Positions 1-11,592 are shown, numbered from the stretch's first letter. The stretch: 64,000 bases of DNA from Nannocystis sp. (GCA_016712315.1 JADJRG010000007.1:1-64000), one strand, 5' to 3'. The notes: generated by a model from the letters alone, not told the origin. Translations and numbers: made by a program.

Positions 1-17
1 GGCGGTGTGGGCGCGGC

Positions 18-334
18 TCATGAGGTCCTCCGGCGTGTAGGGCGTAGGTGAGGCGCGACGGCAGCGCCGGTGACGCGAGCGCGCCAAGTTACCACAGGTG
101 CGGGAGTTGGGGGCAGGCGTTGGGGGCGGCGGCGTCTACGGGGGCGCGGTGGGGTCGGTAGAGGGGGTGGCGGCGTCGGCCTGGGGGCGTCGCCGACCAG
201 CCTCTCGACGTAGCTGCGGTAGAGATTGAGCAGGCCGCCGGGGATCGGGTTGCCGAGCGCCAAACGGTGTTGGCCTTTCGATCGCTTGGGAAGCCGTAGG
301 TCTCTAGATGGATCATTCCATAACTTCCGAGCAC
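18..334 (-). CDS. Partial hypothetical protein at the left edge, frameshifted
   Basis: Last leftward gene of module A visible in the window. A sensible reading starts near 334 and changes frame near 265, after which it continues with a segment containing LNLYRSYVERL. It then becomes Pro/Arg-rich and the frame is unclear. I do not recognise a family. Bases 1-17 and the gap to 378 hold nothing else I can support. The same strand and close spacing suggest it belongs to the module A train. Confidence 0.3.
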
Positions 335-377
335 GGCCGAGCTTTAGCCCTTTACGATCGACTGGCCGACGCTGAGG

Positions 378-1365
378 TCAAACTCGCGATGTGAGCCGGG
401 ATGAAAGCCGCCGAGGACGAGGAAGAGGCCGCTGGCCGTTTTTAAAATGCGCCTTGGAGCCGGCGCTCCAGCCGCGATCGAGAGCGATGACGGTGGCGTC
501 CTCCGGGGCGATGACGGGGGCGCCGTCGGGGATCTTGGTGAGTCGATCCCCGCGTGCCAGCGCTCGCACGAGTCTTCGTTGCAGCCGAAGGGCGTCCACC
601 GCCGAAGGACCAGTTTGCATTGGGCGCGTGACCGGGCGAAGGCCAGCGCGGGGCAGGATCGCCCTTAGCCATCGGCGCGTGGTGCCAGTCTGGAGCCCTC
701 GCCATGGTGCGCTCCTGGTGGGCAGAGCCCCACACGCTGGACCAGCGGGCGTCGATGAGTTGATCGCGAGGCCGTAGGCGCGGCCCGCGTTGGGCACGTG
801 GGCGAACCTGCTGAGGGCGTTGGTGAGCAGATCGCGCGTCTCGCGGAGCCGGACGGATCGCTGAGCCCGGTGCCACCGGCCGTGGACGAGCCAGTCACGG
901 GCTTTAGCCTCGCTGACGTTCCTTTCCATGAGGACCTGGGCGGTGTTTTGGAGGATCTCCACGAAGCTGTCGCGCAAACACGCGACCTCAGGCGAGATGT
1001 CGAGGCCGGACTCCGGATCGAGCGGGTTCGCAGGCGGGCTCGCAGGCGGGGCTCCTTGGCGGGCAGGCTCGGCGGCGGGCTCGTCCGGCGGGCTCGTTGG
1101 CAGGCTCGTTGGCGGCGCTGCGGGCTTGCTCGAGGTCTTCGACCCGCTCGAGCAGGTGCGAGAGGCGCTCGAGCAGGTGCGCGTTCCATTGCTGCTGCCT
1201 TTGGAGTATCTCAATGATCTGCTCCATCGAGGTGTTCTTGGCTTCGCGGTAGGCGCGCTCGGCCTCCTGCGCGTCGCGTTTGGCCTGTAGCTCGTTCGCC
1301 TCCTGAAGAGCGCCGACGAAGGCCATGAGGGTCTTGTTCGCGATGAGGAGATAGTCAGTGTTCAT
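378..1365 (-). CDS. Hypothetical coiled-coil protein, frameshifted
   Basis: It starts at the ATG at 1365, inside the end of the preceding gene (11-base overlap), which implies translational coupling. The first 70 residues are strongly helical and charged (AKRDAQEAERAYREAKN, then a leucine-rich LLERLSHLLERVEDLEQ), so a coiled coil is likely. The frame changes near 1130-1210 and continues through a Pro/Ala-rich linker. A second helical part follows, and the last 60 residues contain a VIAPEDATVIALDRGW segment. No family is recognised. The homopolymer-rich linker makes the exact frame uncertain. Confidence 0.5.
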
Positions 1366-2056
1366 GGTTTTCCTCTGGGTTTGTGTTTGGGTTGATGGGT
1401 GGGTTGACGGCTTGGAGGCGGGCGGCGGCGCGGGCCTGGACGAGCACAGGGAGCGGGCTGCGGCCGCTCAAGATCGCCCGCTCGACGCGTCGGGCGAAGA
1501 GCTCGCGCCGACTTGATTCGAGGGGCATTTGGCCGATCTCGGCGACGGCGAGGTCGCCAGGCCGGTGCTCGCTGATCGCCGAGAGGTCGAGGGTGAACTC
1601 GGGCGCTCCCGGTAAGGTGAGGGCGTGGCGGAGCACGCGGAGCTGGTGATGCCACGCTTCATAGGCGAGGCCAGTGACGCGGACGACCGCGCTCGTGTCG
1701 CTCCACTCGATCGTCACGGGGGCGGTGATTTCAAGGTGGCCGAACGCTTCGCGGATCCAGGTCTGGAGGTGGCCCCCTGCGCCGGGCGCGGAGGTGCTGG
1801 GTCTCGTTGGTGAGGGCGAGCAGGAGGTGCTGGGCCTCTTCGGTTGGTTCGGGATCCGGCGGCGGCTGGGCGGGGGCGGGTGGCTCGTGGACCCACGCGT
1901 TGAGGCGCGCGATGACGTCGCGGCGGTGCTCGCGGAGGTATTTTTCAAAAACGTCACCGGCGAGCGAGGGCGGTAAGGCGCTGCGCCAGTTCGTGATGAT
2001 CTGGGGATCCGCTGCGCTCGGTCGCGAAGCTGCTCGGGGTCTCTCTTGGCGCTCAT
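1355..2056 (-). CDS. Hypothetical protein of module A, frameshifted
   Basis: It begins at the ATG at 2056, overlapping the stop of the upstream gene (ATGA-type overlap). The first 17 residues (MSAKRDPEQLRDRAQRI) are in one frame. The sensible continuation (LPPSLAGDVFEKYLREH and a Pro-rich linker) lies in another frame until about 1790, then the original frame resumes with HLQTWIREAFGHLEI and a beta-rich C-terminal half. I read this as one protein of about 230 aa with two compensating indels. The function is unknown. Its place behind the methylase/helicase pair suggests an accessory role in the same operon. Confidence 0.5.
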   Translation of the reverse strand: MSAKRDPEQLRDRAQRIPRSSRTGAAPYRPRSPVTFLKNTSASTAATSSRASTRGSTSHPPPPSRRRIPNQPKRPSTSCSPSPTRPSTSAPGAGGHLQTWIREAFGHLEITAPVTIEWSDTSAVVRVTGLAYEAWHHQLRVLRHALTLPGAPEFTLDLSAISEHRPGDLAVAEIGQMPLESSRRELFARRVERAILSGRSPLPVLVQARAAARLQAVNPPINPNTNPEENHEH

Positions 2057-3429
2057 GCTGGGCTCCCGTCGCCTAGGGTCCGATCAAGGGCTGATTCGAT
2101 GGCGGCGTCGAAGGGGCTGTACACACCTCCGTCTTCTTCGAGGCCTGCCTGTTCGGGTGGGGTGGGCTTGTCGAGCTCCGGGGTCGATGTTGTTGGGGGC
2201 GGTGAAGTCGGAGACCGCGAGCACGATCTGGCCTTCGGCGCAGCTCTGAGCGACGGCGTGGGCGACGCGGGCGAGGTAGCCGGGCGACACCGGGCGATGC
2301 GCTCGATGTGCTCGTCGAAGTCGACTTCGAGGGCCTTGGCCGCCCGTTGGTGCTCGCGGATCGCGACCTCCAGGGCGCGCTTGGCGGAGGCGCGGGCGTC
2401 GCCTCGACACCTGGGGCGCGGACGAGGACAGCGGCGTAAACGAGGAGCTGGCGGGTGCGCTCGATCTCCATGGGGCCGCGGCGCAGGGGCCTTGGCCAAC
2501 ATGCCGAAGTGACGCCAGTGCTCGCGGATTGCAGCCTCAGTGAGGCGAGTGAAATGGAAGCTGAGGAGGTGATCGCCTCCTTGAAGCGGCTCGCCTTCGC
2601 TGCGGGCTTGGTCGGTGTCGCGGATCTGGACGGCGACCTGATCACCGTCCTTGTCCACGATGGGGCTGACCCGCACGATATAGCGACGGGAGACCCCTTC
2701 CCGATCCTCGCGCAGGACGTACTCGCCATGATCATCTTTGAGGATCGCGTCGGGCGAGACGATCAGTCTTCCATCCCGGGCGTCGACGTCGTGCTCCTCG
2801 CTGGTTTCACGGAGATCCTCGGCGATGTCTTCCAAGAGGCGGCCGAAGGGGCCGCCCTCCTCGAGGTAGCTCTCAATGATGTTCGCGATATGTCGGTTGC
2901 CTTCCGCGCGGAACCACCAGGCGATCTCGCGGGGCGTCTTCTCGATGGGGTCGGCGAGCTTGCCGAGCTGGAGGGCGAGATCGCGGAGGCCGGCGTCGTT
3001 GCCCGCGATCCGCTCAATGCGGGCGATCTCCTCGGCCTCAGCCTTCGCGCGGCGCGCCTTGGCGCCGTCGCTGAGGCGGATGACGTCAGGCGGCGGTTCG
3101 GCAGCAGGCTCGGTCGTTGGGGTCGCGGGCGAGGCGGCGGCTTGTGACGGGGGTGGGGGCGATGGTTTTGGTGAGTCGCCCGCGACGGCGATCCAGGCGT
3201 CAGCCCACGCGTCGAGGTGCTCGTCCCACGGCGCGATCATGTTGCCGCGCTCATCCCATGCGTCGCCAGGGATCCCCGCGGCGATCGCCTCTGTGACCGC
3301 GCTGCGGGGTCCATCGGCGAGGTATCTCGACGTTCCCGAGGGTGACCGCTTCGGCAGAGTCCCGCGCCACCTTCCGCTCCTGCGTCGTGGCGGCCGCCAA
3401 GGTCGACGGATACTCGCGGAGGATCACAG
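2053..3429 (-). CDS. Hypothetical acidic protein after the helicase, frameshifted
   Basis: This is a mostly helical, charged protein. Identifiable stretches are APWDEHLDAWADAW near 3230, a Pro/Ala linker, then a helical core (RIERIAGNDAGLRDLALQLG) and a C-terminal domain beginning near 2600. Frame changes occur near 3330 and twice near 2300-2480. The upstream limit is uncertain. The reading is open back to the helicase C-terminus, so this could be a separate gene starting at the GTG near 3427 or the tail of one very long helicase polypeptide. No family is recognised. Confidence 0.45.
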
Positions 3430-6400
3430 CGAGCTGCGCGCGCTTCCTCCTCCTTGCGCGCCTCGTCGTCGAGGACTGGCGCGGTAGAGGGTGCGGGCGA
3501 GGCGGAGGGCTGGGCGGCTGGGCGTGAAGGGGTCGAGGTGGGCGGGGTGGTGGTGGGCGTGGGCGCGACGGGGGCGCGCGCGGGGGGCGTGGTGCGCGGG
3601 GGGGACGGTGAGGGCGTGGCGGGCGGTGAGGGCTTGTCGGCGTTGTCGGCGTTGTCGGCGTTGCCCTCGGCGTTGTCTGCGTCGTCCGCGTCGGCGGCGT
3701 CGGCGAGCAGGCGTTTGGGGATCTTGCGGCCCCACCAGGCGAGGCCGAGCTCGCGGAGGGTTGTGTAGGACTCGCCGCTGGCGGGGGCGAGCGCGAGGTA
3801 CTCGCGCCAGCCTTCGAGGGTGGGTGGGAGCAGGCGGGCGCCGCGTACTTCGGCTCCGGCGGTGATGGCGAGGCCCCTCGCTGTCGACGACGGGGACGGA
3901 GGAGGGTTTCCAGGCGTTTGCGAAGGCTTCGGCGATCTTGTCGTTGAAACGGGGCCACCACTTGGCGAGGAAAGCATCGCTGGCGCCGAGCCAGCCGAGA
4001 TCGTCGAGGCTGCGCACGAAGCTGGTGTTTCCGAGCTTGAGGGCGATGGCGGCGGCGGTGCGGTCTTCGTCGTCGAGGGGCCAGACCGGGCCGCCTTCGC
4101 GCGGGAACTCGGCGGGATCGAGGGGTTTGCCGGCGAGGTCGCCTTCGTAGGTGAGGAGCTGCCAGGTGGCGGAGCCGGCGAGGCGCAGGCCGATCTTGGG
4201 GCCGCTCGCGTCGGTGATGGCGCCGAACTCGAAGTGATCGAGCTGGCTGGGATCGCCGACGCGGGGTCGGGTGATCCGCAGGCCCTCGTAGACGGGGGCG
4301 CCGAGCTCCGGGACGAGCATGTCGACGTCGCGCGCGACGTGGATCCACGGGTACCAAGGCCATGCGGCGGGATCGACGTTCTTGAGATCGCTGAGGCGCT
4401 GCTCGGCGTCTTCGCGGAGGCGGGCGGCGTGCTCGGGATCGTCGGCCTCGCGGGCGCGGTCGAAGCGGGAGACGGCTTGGCGGAGGACGCGGTTGGCCTC
4501 GCGGGCGATCCGGGCGCGGGCGGCCTCGATCGCTTGAGAGCGCTTCATCTCGATGAGGGCGCGGGTTTTTTCTTTGTCCCGCGAGATCATGATGAGCACG
4601 TCCTCGGGGCTGAGCTGCTGCTGCGCGCCGGGGTTGTTGGTGTCGCGCACGGCGCTGGTGAGGAGCTGGCCGAGCCACCCGGCTTTGCCGTCGATGAGGC
4701 TGAAGCGGTAGCCGTCGGTGGAGCCGTCGGCGAAGTAGTAGTAGATGTTGATGAGGCCGAGGGTGTTGCCCTGGCGTACGCCGCGGCCGTTGCGTTGCTC
4801 GAGGTCGGCGGGCGTCCAGGTGAGGTCGACGTGGTGGATGGCGCAGGTGCGTACTTGGAGATCGATCCCTCGTAGGCGACGGAGTTGGCGATCACGATGT
4901 CGTACTTGGGGGCGGTGGCAAAGTCGCTCGGGCGGGCACAGGCGCCGGGCTTGGCGGGGGCGCTGGAGAGGCCGTTAAACTCGCGCGCGATGGTGGCGCG
5001 CTCGCTGGTGGAGACCTCAGAGTTGAGGATGGCGATCCGCTCGCGCGGGATCCCGTTCGCGACGAGGACCTCGCGCATCCACATGTGCACGGCGGTGGGC
5101 TCGACGAAGATGATATGGCCGCAGTGTGGGCTGGCGACGATCCGCTCGGCGCACGCGGTGAGCTTGGGGCTCTCGTAGATCGGGCGCGGGAGGGTGACCG
5201 TGATCTCTTCGACCTCGCCCGTCCGCGGGTCGTAGACGTTGCGCGTGGCGACGCCGCCATCGAGCGCGTTCTTTAAGTTGTACCCCTCGTCGAGGCCGGA
5301 GTGGAGGGCGACGAGGGAGAGGCGGGCGAGCAGGCCGACGATGACGTTGGAGGGGCCGCCGCTGTCGGGCTTGGCCGGCTCGGCGAGGATCCTCTCGATC
5401 TCGCGGACGTACTTGTCGTACTTCGCCTCTTGCAGCTCGTCCATGGCGACGGTGACGGTCTCGACGATCGGACGCGGGAGCTGGAGGCCGACCTCGGCGG
5501 CGGATCGAAACTCGCTCTTGCTGAAGATGATGGTGCGCAGGTCGTCCAGGTTGCGGAAGCCGGTGACGGCGCTGGCGGACTCGATCTTGAAGTCGCTGGT
5601 GAGGACGTCGCGCAGCTCGATCTTGATGAAGCGATCGATGAACTGCTCGGGGTCGTAGATCCCGGCGCTGTAGAAGGCGGTGGGGTCGATGAACTGGATC
5701 AGGTTGTAGAGCTCGAGCGGCGATTCTTGGCGGGGGTGGCGGTGAGCAGGACGACCCCAGCACCGCCGGTTTGACGACGGACCATGGCGGCGCGGAAGTC
5801 GAGCTGCCACGCGCGGTTCGATCCGTCGCCGCTCCCTCCCATGAACTTCGGGATGCCGCCGTCCTCGCGCGGCTGGGGGAGGTAGAGGTTTTTGAACGAG
5901 GCGGCCTCATCGACGACGAGCATGTCGATGCCGATCTCGTCCCAGGCGACGCCGGGGTCGTACTCCCAGCCTTCGGGGAGGGCGAGGATCTCTTCGACCC
6001 ACGCCCTTGTGCCGTGCTCGAGCAAGGCGCGCTGGCGGTCGGTCATCTTGTCGCGACCGCCCCGGGTCTTGTCTTGCTCCTCGAGTCTGCGGCGGCGAAG
6101 CGTCAGCGTGCGCTCGATGGCCTCGACCTGCTTGATGTAGGCCATCACGGGCTTGGTGTTGACCTTGGTGCGGGCGAGGGCCTCGTAGGTGAGGATGACG
6201 ACGTCGAGCTGACCAGTCTGAAGGGCGATCCACTTCTGGGCGCGCTCTTCGGGCGACTCGGGCTCTGAGGTGATGAGGCCCTTGCGCGCGCCGCGGCCGA
6301 TGATCTTGCGCTTGGAGCCGATGACGGCGACGCGGTAGTCGGGGAGCGTGCAGAGGATGTCGTCGTGCCACTTCCAGGCGATGGAGCCGGGGACGAGGAT

Positions 6401-7018
6401 GACGGGGCGGCGCACCCATCCCTCTTGGCGAGCGCGGGCGACGATCGCGAGGGCGGTGTAGGTCTTGCCGACGCCGACGTCGAAGGCGACGAGGCCGCCG
6501 CGCTGGGCGAGCACGCGGCGGGCGCCGGCGATCTGGTGGTTCTTGAGCTTGGGCGCGCCCGGGCCCCAGCGCGCGATCTCGAGGTTCTCTGCGGGGTATG
6601 TGGGGACGATCCGGCCGCGGAAGCTGCGGTTGTAGGCGTGGACGATCTGCGCCTGTCGGTCGTCATCGCGGGCGACCCAGGCGCGGAAGGCGTCGGACCA
6701 CTGCTGTTGCAGTTTGAGGCGCTCCTCAGCGCGGGACCTCTTTTCGGCGAGCTTGTCTTCGCGGCTGCGCGGCCCGCTGTCCAGCTTGGACCGCTTCGGC
6801 GGGGTGAACGTGGCGAGATCGTGGTTGAGCCACCCGAGGAAGGCCGCGGTGGCGGGCGCGAGCACGGGGCGGGGGCCGCCTTCGCGGGTCCGCGCTTCGT
6901 AGAGGCCATCGGCGCGGATGAGCGAGAGGGGGCTGTAGCGGCCGTTGAGCTCCTCGGTGAGCCAGTCGGCGACGACGTCGATGGGGACCCAGCCCTCGTT
7001 AGGGCGCAGCTCGGTCAA
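3430..7018 (-). CDS. Large SNF2-type helicase/translocase, DarB-like partner of the methylase
   Basis: A superfamily 2 helicase. The N-terminal 180 residues are of unknown fold. They are followed by Walker A (FDVGVGKTYTALAI), a DExx-type Walker B (LVVDEAASFKN), motif III (LLTATPAKN), a helicase-C region and motif VI with arginine finger (NGRGVRQGN, read in a second frame). After this comes a helical region and a low-complexity Asp/Ala/Asn then Pro/Ser/Thr-rich tail. Frames change near 5740, 4870 and 3880. Without them the product would be about 1,190 aa. The start at TTG 7018 is weak; an upstream start overlapping the methylase is possible. A DNA methylase followed by such a helicase is the layout of phage P1 DarB and related plasmid/phage anti-restriction proteins, here as two genes. 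The anti-restriction or DNA-processing role is inferred. Confidence 0.82.
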
Positions 7019-7082
7019 GTCGTCGAAGACGACGGGGTCGATCGCGGCGAGCAGGCGGTTGACCTGCGACCTGGCGATAAGG

Positions 7083-9423
7083 TCACCTTGTTGCGCGCGC
7101 TTGGGCGCGGTCGTGTTTGGCCCAGAGGTCGATGCCGGTCAGATAGGCGTCTTCGGGGAGCAGCTCATCCCAGGATTCGCCGTCGAGGGCCCATCCCTTG
7201 GCGACCAGCGTGGAGATGATGTCGGCCTGGTCCGCGCTCCCGCCCTGCGAGAGGTGGAACTTGTGGAGGGTCTCAATGTTGAGGTGGCGACGTTGCCGGA
7301 AGAGGAGCTCGGCCTGGGCGACGACGTCGTCGGGCTGGCCGGTGTACTTGGGCTCGACGACCGGCGGGGCGCTAAGGGCCGCGATAAGCTCGCCGCTGCG
7401 GGTGAACGCGTTGAGGATCCGCTCGGCCGCGCTGACGCCGTTGTCAGCGAGCGCGCGGAGCTCCTTGCGCTGCCGGGGGTTGCCCTGGGTCTTGGCGAGG
7501 TCCACGAGGGCTGCGTGGAGCTCGGGCCAGAGGGCGGCGGCCCTCGGCGCATCATCGGCGCCGACGGCGGCGAGGTAGCGGCCGACGCGGCGGCCTAGCT
7601 CGAGCGCGGGGCGGAGGGCGTCGTCGGTGCCGCTGGGGACCTCGTCCTCGTCGCGCAGCACCGTCTGAGGGGCGCCGAGGTCGGCGGAGCGGGCGATGGT
7701 GTCGATCACGCAGGCGGTGCAGATCGGGCGCGGATCGAGGGGCGGGAGGCTGCGCAGCTCGCCGGTGACTTTGTAGCGCCAGCTTCGACCTTCATCGCCC
7801 GCGAAGGCTCCATCTTCGGCGCCGAGGATGTGCGAGGGGTGGCGCTCGAAATAGTCGCCGTCGAGGATGTATGTGTCGGCTTCGTCGATCTCGCGGAGCT
7901 CGCCGCCGCGGTTGCGCCAGAAGACGATGTCCATGACGAGCCCCGCGCCCGGCACGTTCTCGCGGCCGCGCAGGTCGTGGCTGGGCAGGCGGTAGGCGCC
8001 GAGGAAGTGGTGGCGCAGGAGGATCTTTTCGCGGAGGGGGCGGTTGGTCTTGCCGGTGACGAAACCGGCGGGGACCAGAAAGACGCCGATCCCGCCAGGG
8101 ATCAGGAGATCGAGGGCGCGGCGCATGAAGTAGGCGTAGGCGCGCTTCTCAAAATAAAACTCGTCTCGATCCTCGCGGGCGAACGCGCCGCGCTCGCCGT
8201 AGGGCGGGTTGGAGAGGATGAGGCCGAGGGTGCCGTGGTAGTGCGAGCCCTCTTCGCGGACCCAGCGCTCGAAGGGCATGTGAAAGACGTTGATGTCGCC
8301 GCGGAGGGCGCGGAGCAGGGTGGAGGAGACTTTGGAGAACTCGACGGCGGTCCACTCGATCCGCTTGATCTGGCCGCCCGCTTCGAGGGCGAGGCAGCGG
8401 CGAGGTGTGAAGGCGCGGATGAGGCGGCCGATCCCGGCGCTGGGCTCGAGGGCGCGGACGATCCCGTCGCGACCGGCGAGCTCGGGGAGGAAGGGACACA
8501 GGACCTCGGCGAGCGAGTCGGCGATGACGGTGGGGGTGTAATATTCGTGGATGAGGCCGAAGGACTCGGGGACGAGATCGGCGGGGAATTGATCTTGGAC
8601 CTTGTCGATGCTGAGGCCGCCCCAGCCGGAGTAGCGGGTGAGGATCTGGAGATCCCCCGAGGTCATCTCGCCTGGCTCTTTGGCCATGACGAGGCGCATC
8701 GCCTGGAGGTTGGCCTCGGTGCGCCAGGGCTTGTCCTTGAGATCGGGGGGGGACTCGATCTCGACGGTCGGGGCGGAGGGGGTGACGTCGGCGGCGGTGC
8801 GCGACCAGAGGGCGTTGGCGTAGCGATCGAGGCGGGCGCCGTCGGCGATCTGATCGCGGATCTGGGCGACGCGCTGGTGAGCGGCGTCGAAGACGTTTTG
8901 GAGGGCGGAGGCGCCGGTGTAGGCGGGGTTCTCGTGCAACACGCCCTTGGCGTCGCGGAGGGCGATGACGGCGGCGCCGTCGCCTGACAAGAGGGCGAGC
9001 GCGGGGTAGCGGAGGAGCAGCGGCTCGGCGGCTTGGCCCTTGGCGCGGAGCAGGATCGCTTCGGCGCGCAGGTCGACGTAGGTGCGGGCGCGACGGGCGA
9101 GGCGCTCTTGCTGGTCTGGGGGGGCCTCCGTGACGCGGTCGCTCAGCTTTTGGAGGAGCTCGGCGCGGCCCGTGGGGTCGTCGTCACGCCAGCCCGGCCG
9201 GGTGCGCTCCTTGAGCACGAGCTGGTCGACCTCGCTCCAGTCGGCGGGGGTGCGTGGCGCGCGGCCGCGCCTGATCCGGCGCGCGGCGAGCTCGTGCTCG
9301 ATGACGCCGAGCAGGCGGGCGCGGTGGCGATTTAAAATCCTCGATGACGAGGAGCCCGTGCCGCTGCTCGGCCTTGGGGCGCCAGGTCTGCAGGGCGGCG
9401 TTGAGGATCGCGAGGGCGTTCAT
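7083..9423 (-). CDS. N6-adenine DNA methyltransferase, phage/plasmid N12-class type
   Basis: A SAM-dependent adenine methyltransferase. SAM-binding motif I is ALEPSAGIGRL, catalytic motif IV is LILSNPPYGERG, and HEYYTPTVIADSLAEVL matches the target-entry region of type I-like and DarB/COG4646-type enzymes. It starts at ATG 9423 (MNALAILNAALQTWRPK), overlapping the stop of the upstream gene. A one-base shift near 9330 (T/A run) separates the first 30 residues from the rest, giving about 780 aa. The large N- and C-terminal helical regions are typical of phage and plasmid forms rather than restriction-modification subunits. The helicase gene follows immediately. No specificity subunit or nuclease is nearby, which favours a self-protection role. 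Confidence 0.85.
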
Positions 9424-9752
9424 TCTGCGGTCTCCCGAGCGGTGGGAAGGCGGCACGCGCAGCCGCCGGGCCACACGTCAAACTCGCCGCCGCCCTGCAT
9501 GTGGCCTTGTCGCAGCCAGGCGAGGCAGGCGCCGTGGGCGGAGCTGTCGGCGGGGACGAGGTAGAGCTGTCCGCGCTGGTTCGGGAGCGCGGGGCGGCCT
9601 TCCACGAGCTCGAGCTCGATCGAGGGTTCGAGGAAGCGATAGCCGCTGGCGGTGGGGACCAGGTCGAGGTGCTCGGCGAGCTGTCGAAGGGCCTGGCTGT
9701 CGACGAAGAAGCGCGTGCCGACGCGGTAGATGTGTCCGGGAGTGGAGGTCAT
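9420..9752 (-). CDS. Small hypothetical protein (110 aa)
   Basis: It starts at ATG 9752, one base after the stop of the 499-aa gene, and its TGA overlaps the methylase ATG (ATGA). This tight spacing makes it a genuine operon member. The sequence is mixed alpha/beta (YRVGTRFFVDSQALRQLAEHL) with two cysteines near the end (GCACRLP) and a third at HGACLAW. These could bind metal, but the spacing matches no finger I know. No function is assigned. Confidence 0.6.
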   Translation of the reverse strand: MTSTPGHIYRVGTRFFVDSQALRQLAEHLDLVPTASGYRFLEPSIELELVEGRPALPNQRGQLYLVPADSSAHGACLAWLRQGHMQGGGEFDVWPGGCACRLPTARETAE

Positions 9753-9753
9753 G

Positions 9754-11253
9754 TCAGTCGTCCTCGTCCTCGTCGGGGTCGGCGCCGCGCATCGCCTGCC
9801 GGACTGCATCGGTGAGCGAGTCCGTGAGCTCCTTGTCGGTCGAGACATCGATCGTGGGATCGGGGGTGGGATCGGGCGTGGGCGGTTTTTCTTTGGGGGT
9901 TTTGGGGGTGGTGGGCATGGCCTTGGAGGTGCTCCGCGGGCGCGTGGTGGCTTCTTTCTTCTTTTTCTCTGGGGGCTGGGTTTCGTCGGCGTCGGCGGCG
10001 CTGAGCTGGCCGAGGAGGTCGAGGGCGCGGACCTCGAGGGCTTCCCGGGTGCCGCAGCCGAGCTGGTCGAAGTCGGTGTCTCCCTTGCGGGCGAAGGCGA
10101 GCGCGAAGGAGCCGCCCTCGGTCTGGACGAGCCGGAACTCGCCGTCTCCCACCGCGGCGACGCAGATCTGGGCGTCGCCCTCGACGGTCTCGCGCCAGGT
10201 GATCTCGCTGTCGCCCAGGCGCAGGCGCTTGGGGCGTGGGCAGGCGCTCAGGTCGCCGCCAGCGGCGCGGAAGGCGGCGGGTGTGGGCAGGTCGCTCTCG
10301 GCGAGGCTGATCGCGAGCGCTTTGAGGGCTTCGGTTTGGCCGCAGCCGTAGTCGTAGATCGGGCCGTCGCTGTGTTCATAAAAGAGCCCGGCGATCCCGC
10401 CCGTGCGTGGGGTGATGCGGAAGGCGCCGTTGGCCCAGGTCGCTTCGAGGGTTTTGCGGCCTTTGACCTCCTGGGTGCGCCACTGGAGGCTGACGGGCAC
10501 GATCTCAGGGGTGGGCGGCGGTGGTGGTGGCGGTGGCGGTGGCGGCGGCGGCTCGGGTTCGCCTTCGTCCGTGGGCGCGACCGCGCCGAGCTCGGTGGCG
10601 TGTTTGTTGAGGATCTCGATCAGGCCGGGTACGTCCGCCTCGAGCACGCCCTCCTTGACCAGCTCGCGGCGTACGTCGCCGTTGGGCTGCAAAAAGACGT
10701 AGGGATGGAGATCGAGCTCGGTGTCGTCCCACGAGATGGTGGACGTCAAACGGTCGGAGTGGACGGTGTAGCGGCCGAAAACGTCGTAACGCTCCGTGCT
10801 GGGCAAGTAGCGGGCCTTGCGACCTCTGCCCGTCTGGATGAGGTCGCCGCGCTCGACGAGGCGGCCGAGCGCGGCGAGGATGTGGACGGGGTCGAGCTCG
10901 CGCTCGCGCTCGCGGAACGCCCTGCGCAGCGCGCCGAGGGTGTAGCTGCCGTCCTTGACCTCGCGGAGGACGGCGAGGTCGAGGGCCCGATCGGTGGGGA
11001 AGTCATGAGCCTTCGGCCTCCGTTTGGTCTTGGCTTTCGGCTCGGGCTCGGGTTCGGGTTCGGGCTCGGGTTCGGGCTCGGGCTCGGGTTCAGGCTCGGG
11101 CTCACTCGTCTTGCCTGCCTTGCCTGACTTGCCTGCCTTGCCGCCTTTGCTCTTGCCCTTCTGAATATCATCAGGCCAAGCGCCGACCGCGACCTCCTGG
11201 ATCTCGCCGGTGTCAGTGTCACGGAGCTTGATGCTCATGAGGACGACGGCCAT
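9754..11253 (-). CDS. Low-complexity protein with winged-helix-like segment (499 aa)
   Basis: It starts at ATG 11253 (MSIKLRDTD follows five codons on). In order there is a short N-terminal beta segment and a Lys/Gly-rich stretch. A run of Glu-Pro dipeptides follows, then a basic patch and a helical segment of about 80 residues resembling a winged helix (ALRRAFRERERELDPVHILAALGRLVERGDLI). A proline run, two repeated beta-rich segments (each with YGCGQTEAL or LGCGTREAL, so an internal duplication) and a charged Lys/Thr/Asp tail complete it. Related SNF-helper or plasmid proteins with this mix are not known to me. DNA binding is only an inference from the winged-helix-like part. Confidence 0.6.
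   Translation of the reverse strand: MAVVLMSIKLRDTDTGEIQEVAVGAWPDDIQKGKSKGGKAGKSGKAGKTSEPEPEPEPEPEPEPEPEPEPEPKAKTKRRPKAHDFPTDRALDLAVLREVKDGSYTLGALRRAFRERERELDPVHILAALGRLVERGDLIQTGRGRKARYLPSTERYDVFGRYTVHSDRLTSTISWDDTELDLHPYVFLQPNGDVRRELVKEGVLEADVPGLIEILNKHATELGAVAPTDEGEPEPPPPPPPPPPPPPTPEIVPVSLQWRTQEVKGRKTLEATWANGAFRITPRTGGIAGLFYEHSDGPIYDYGCGQTEALKALAISLAESDLPTPAAFRAAGGDLSACPRPKRLRLGDSEITWRETVEGDAQICVAAVGDGEFRLVQTEGGSFALAFARKGDTDFDQLGCGTREALEVRALDLLGQLSAADADETQPPEKKKKEATTRPRSTSKAMPTTPKTPKEKPPTPDPTPDPTIDVSTDKELTDSLTDAVRQAMRGADPDEDEDD
11040..11103 (-). repeat. Hexanucleotide repeat encoding Glu-Pro dipeptides
   Basis: About ten tandem copies of the hexamer GGCTCG/GGTTCG (plus-strand view) encode a Glu-Pro run inside the 499-aa protein. 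Such repeats expand and contract by slippage and usually form a stiff extended linker. Confidence 0.8.
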
Positions 11254-11265
11254 GACGACGGACTC

Positions 11266-11493
<228 letters not shown>

Positions 11494-11544
11494 TTCCTAC
11501 CTACCTTCCCTCTCTTCACATCTTCACAAGTCACAGTACACAGT

Positions 11545-11592
11545 TCACGAAAAATCGAGGCCGTCGGCGTCGGCGCCGCCGCCGAGGACGGG
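11545..11592 (-). terminator. Possible intrinsic terminator
   Basis: Read leftward, an imperfect GC-rich stem (GGCGGCGGC against GCCGACGCCG) just after the stop at 11593 is followed by a short T run (plus-strand cgaaaaatcg at 11548-11557). It lies in the only noticeable gap of the module A train (11494-11592), so the downstream genes may have their own promoter. The stem is imperfect. Confidence 0.3.

Noticed and set aside
1..9423. Long open frames on the plus strand opposite the methylase and helicase genes
   Set aside because: They are frame shadows caused by high GC; compositions are arbitrary and no motif is seen, while the minus-strand frames carry clear catalytic motifs.
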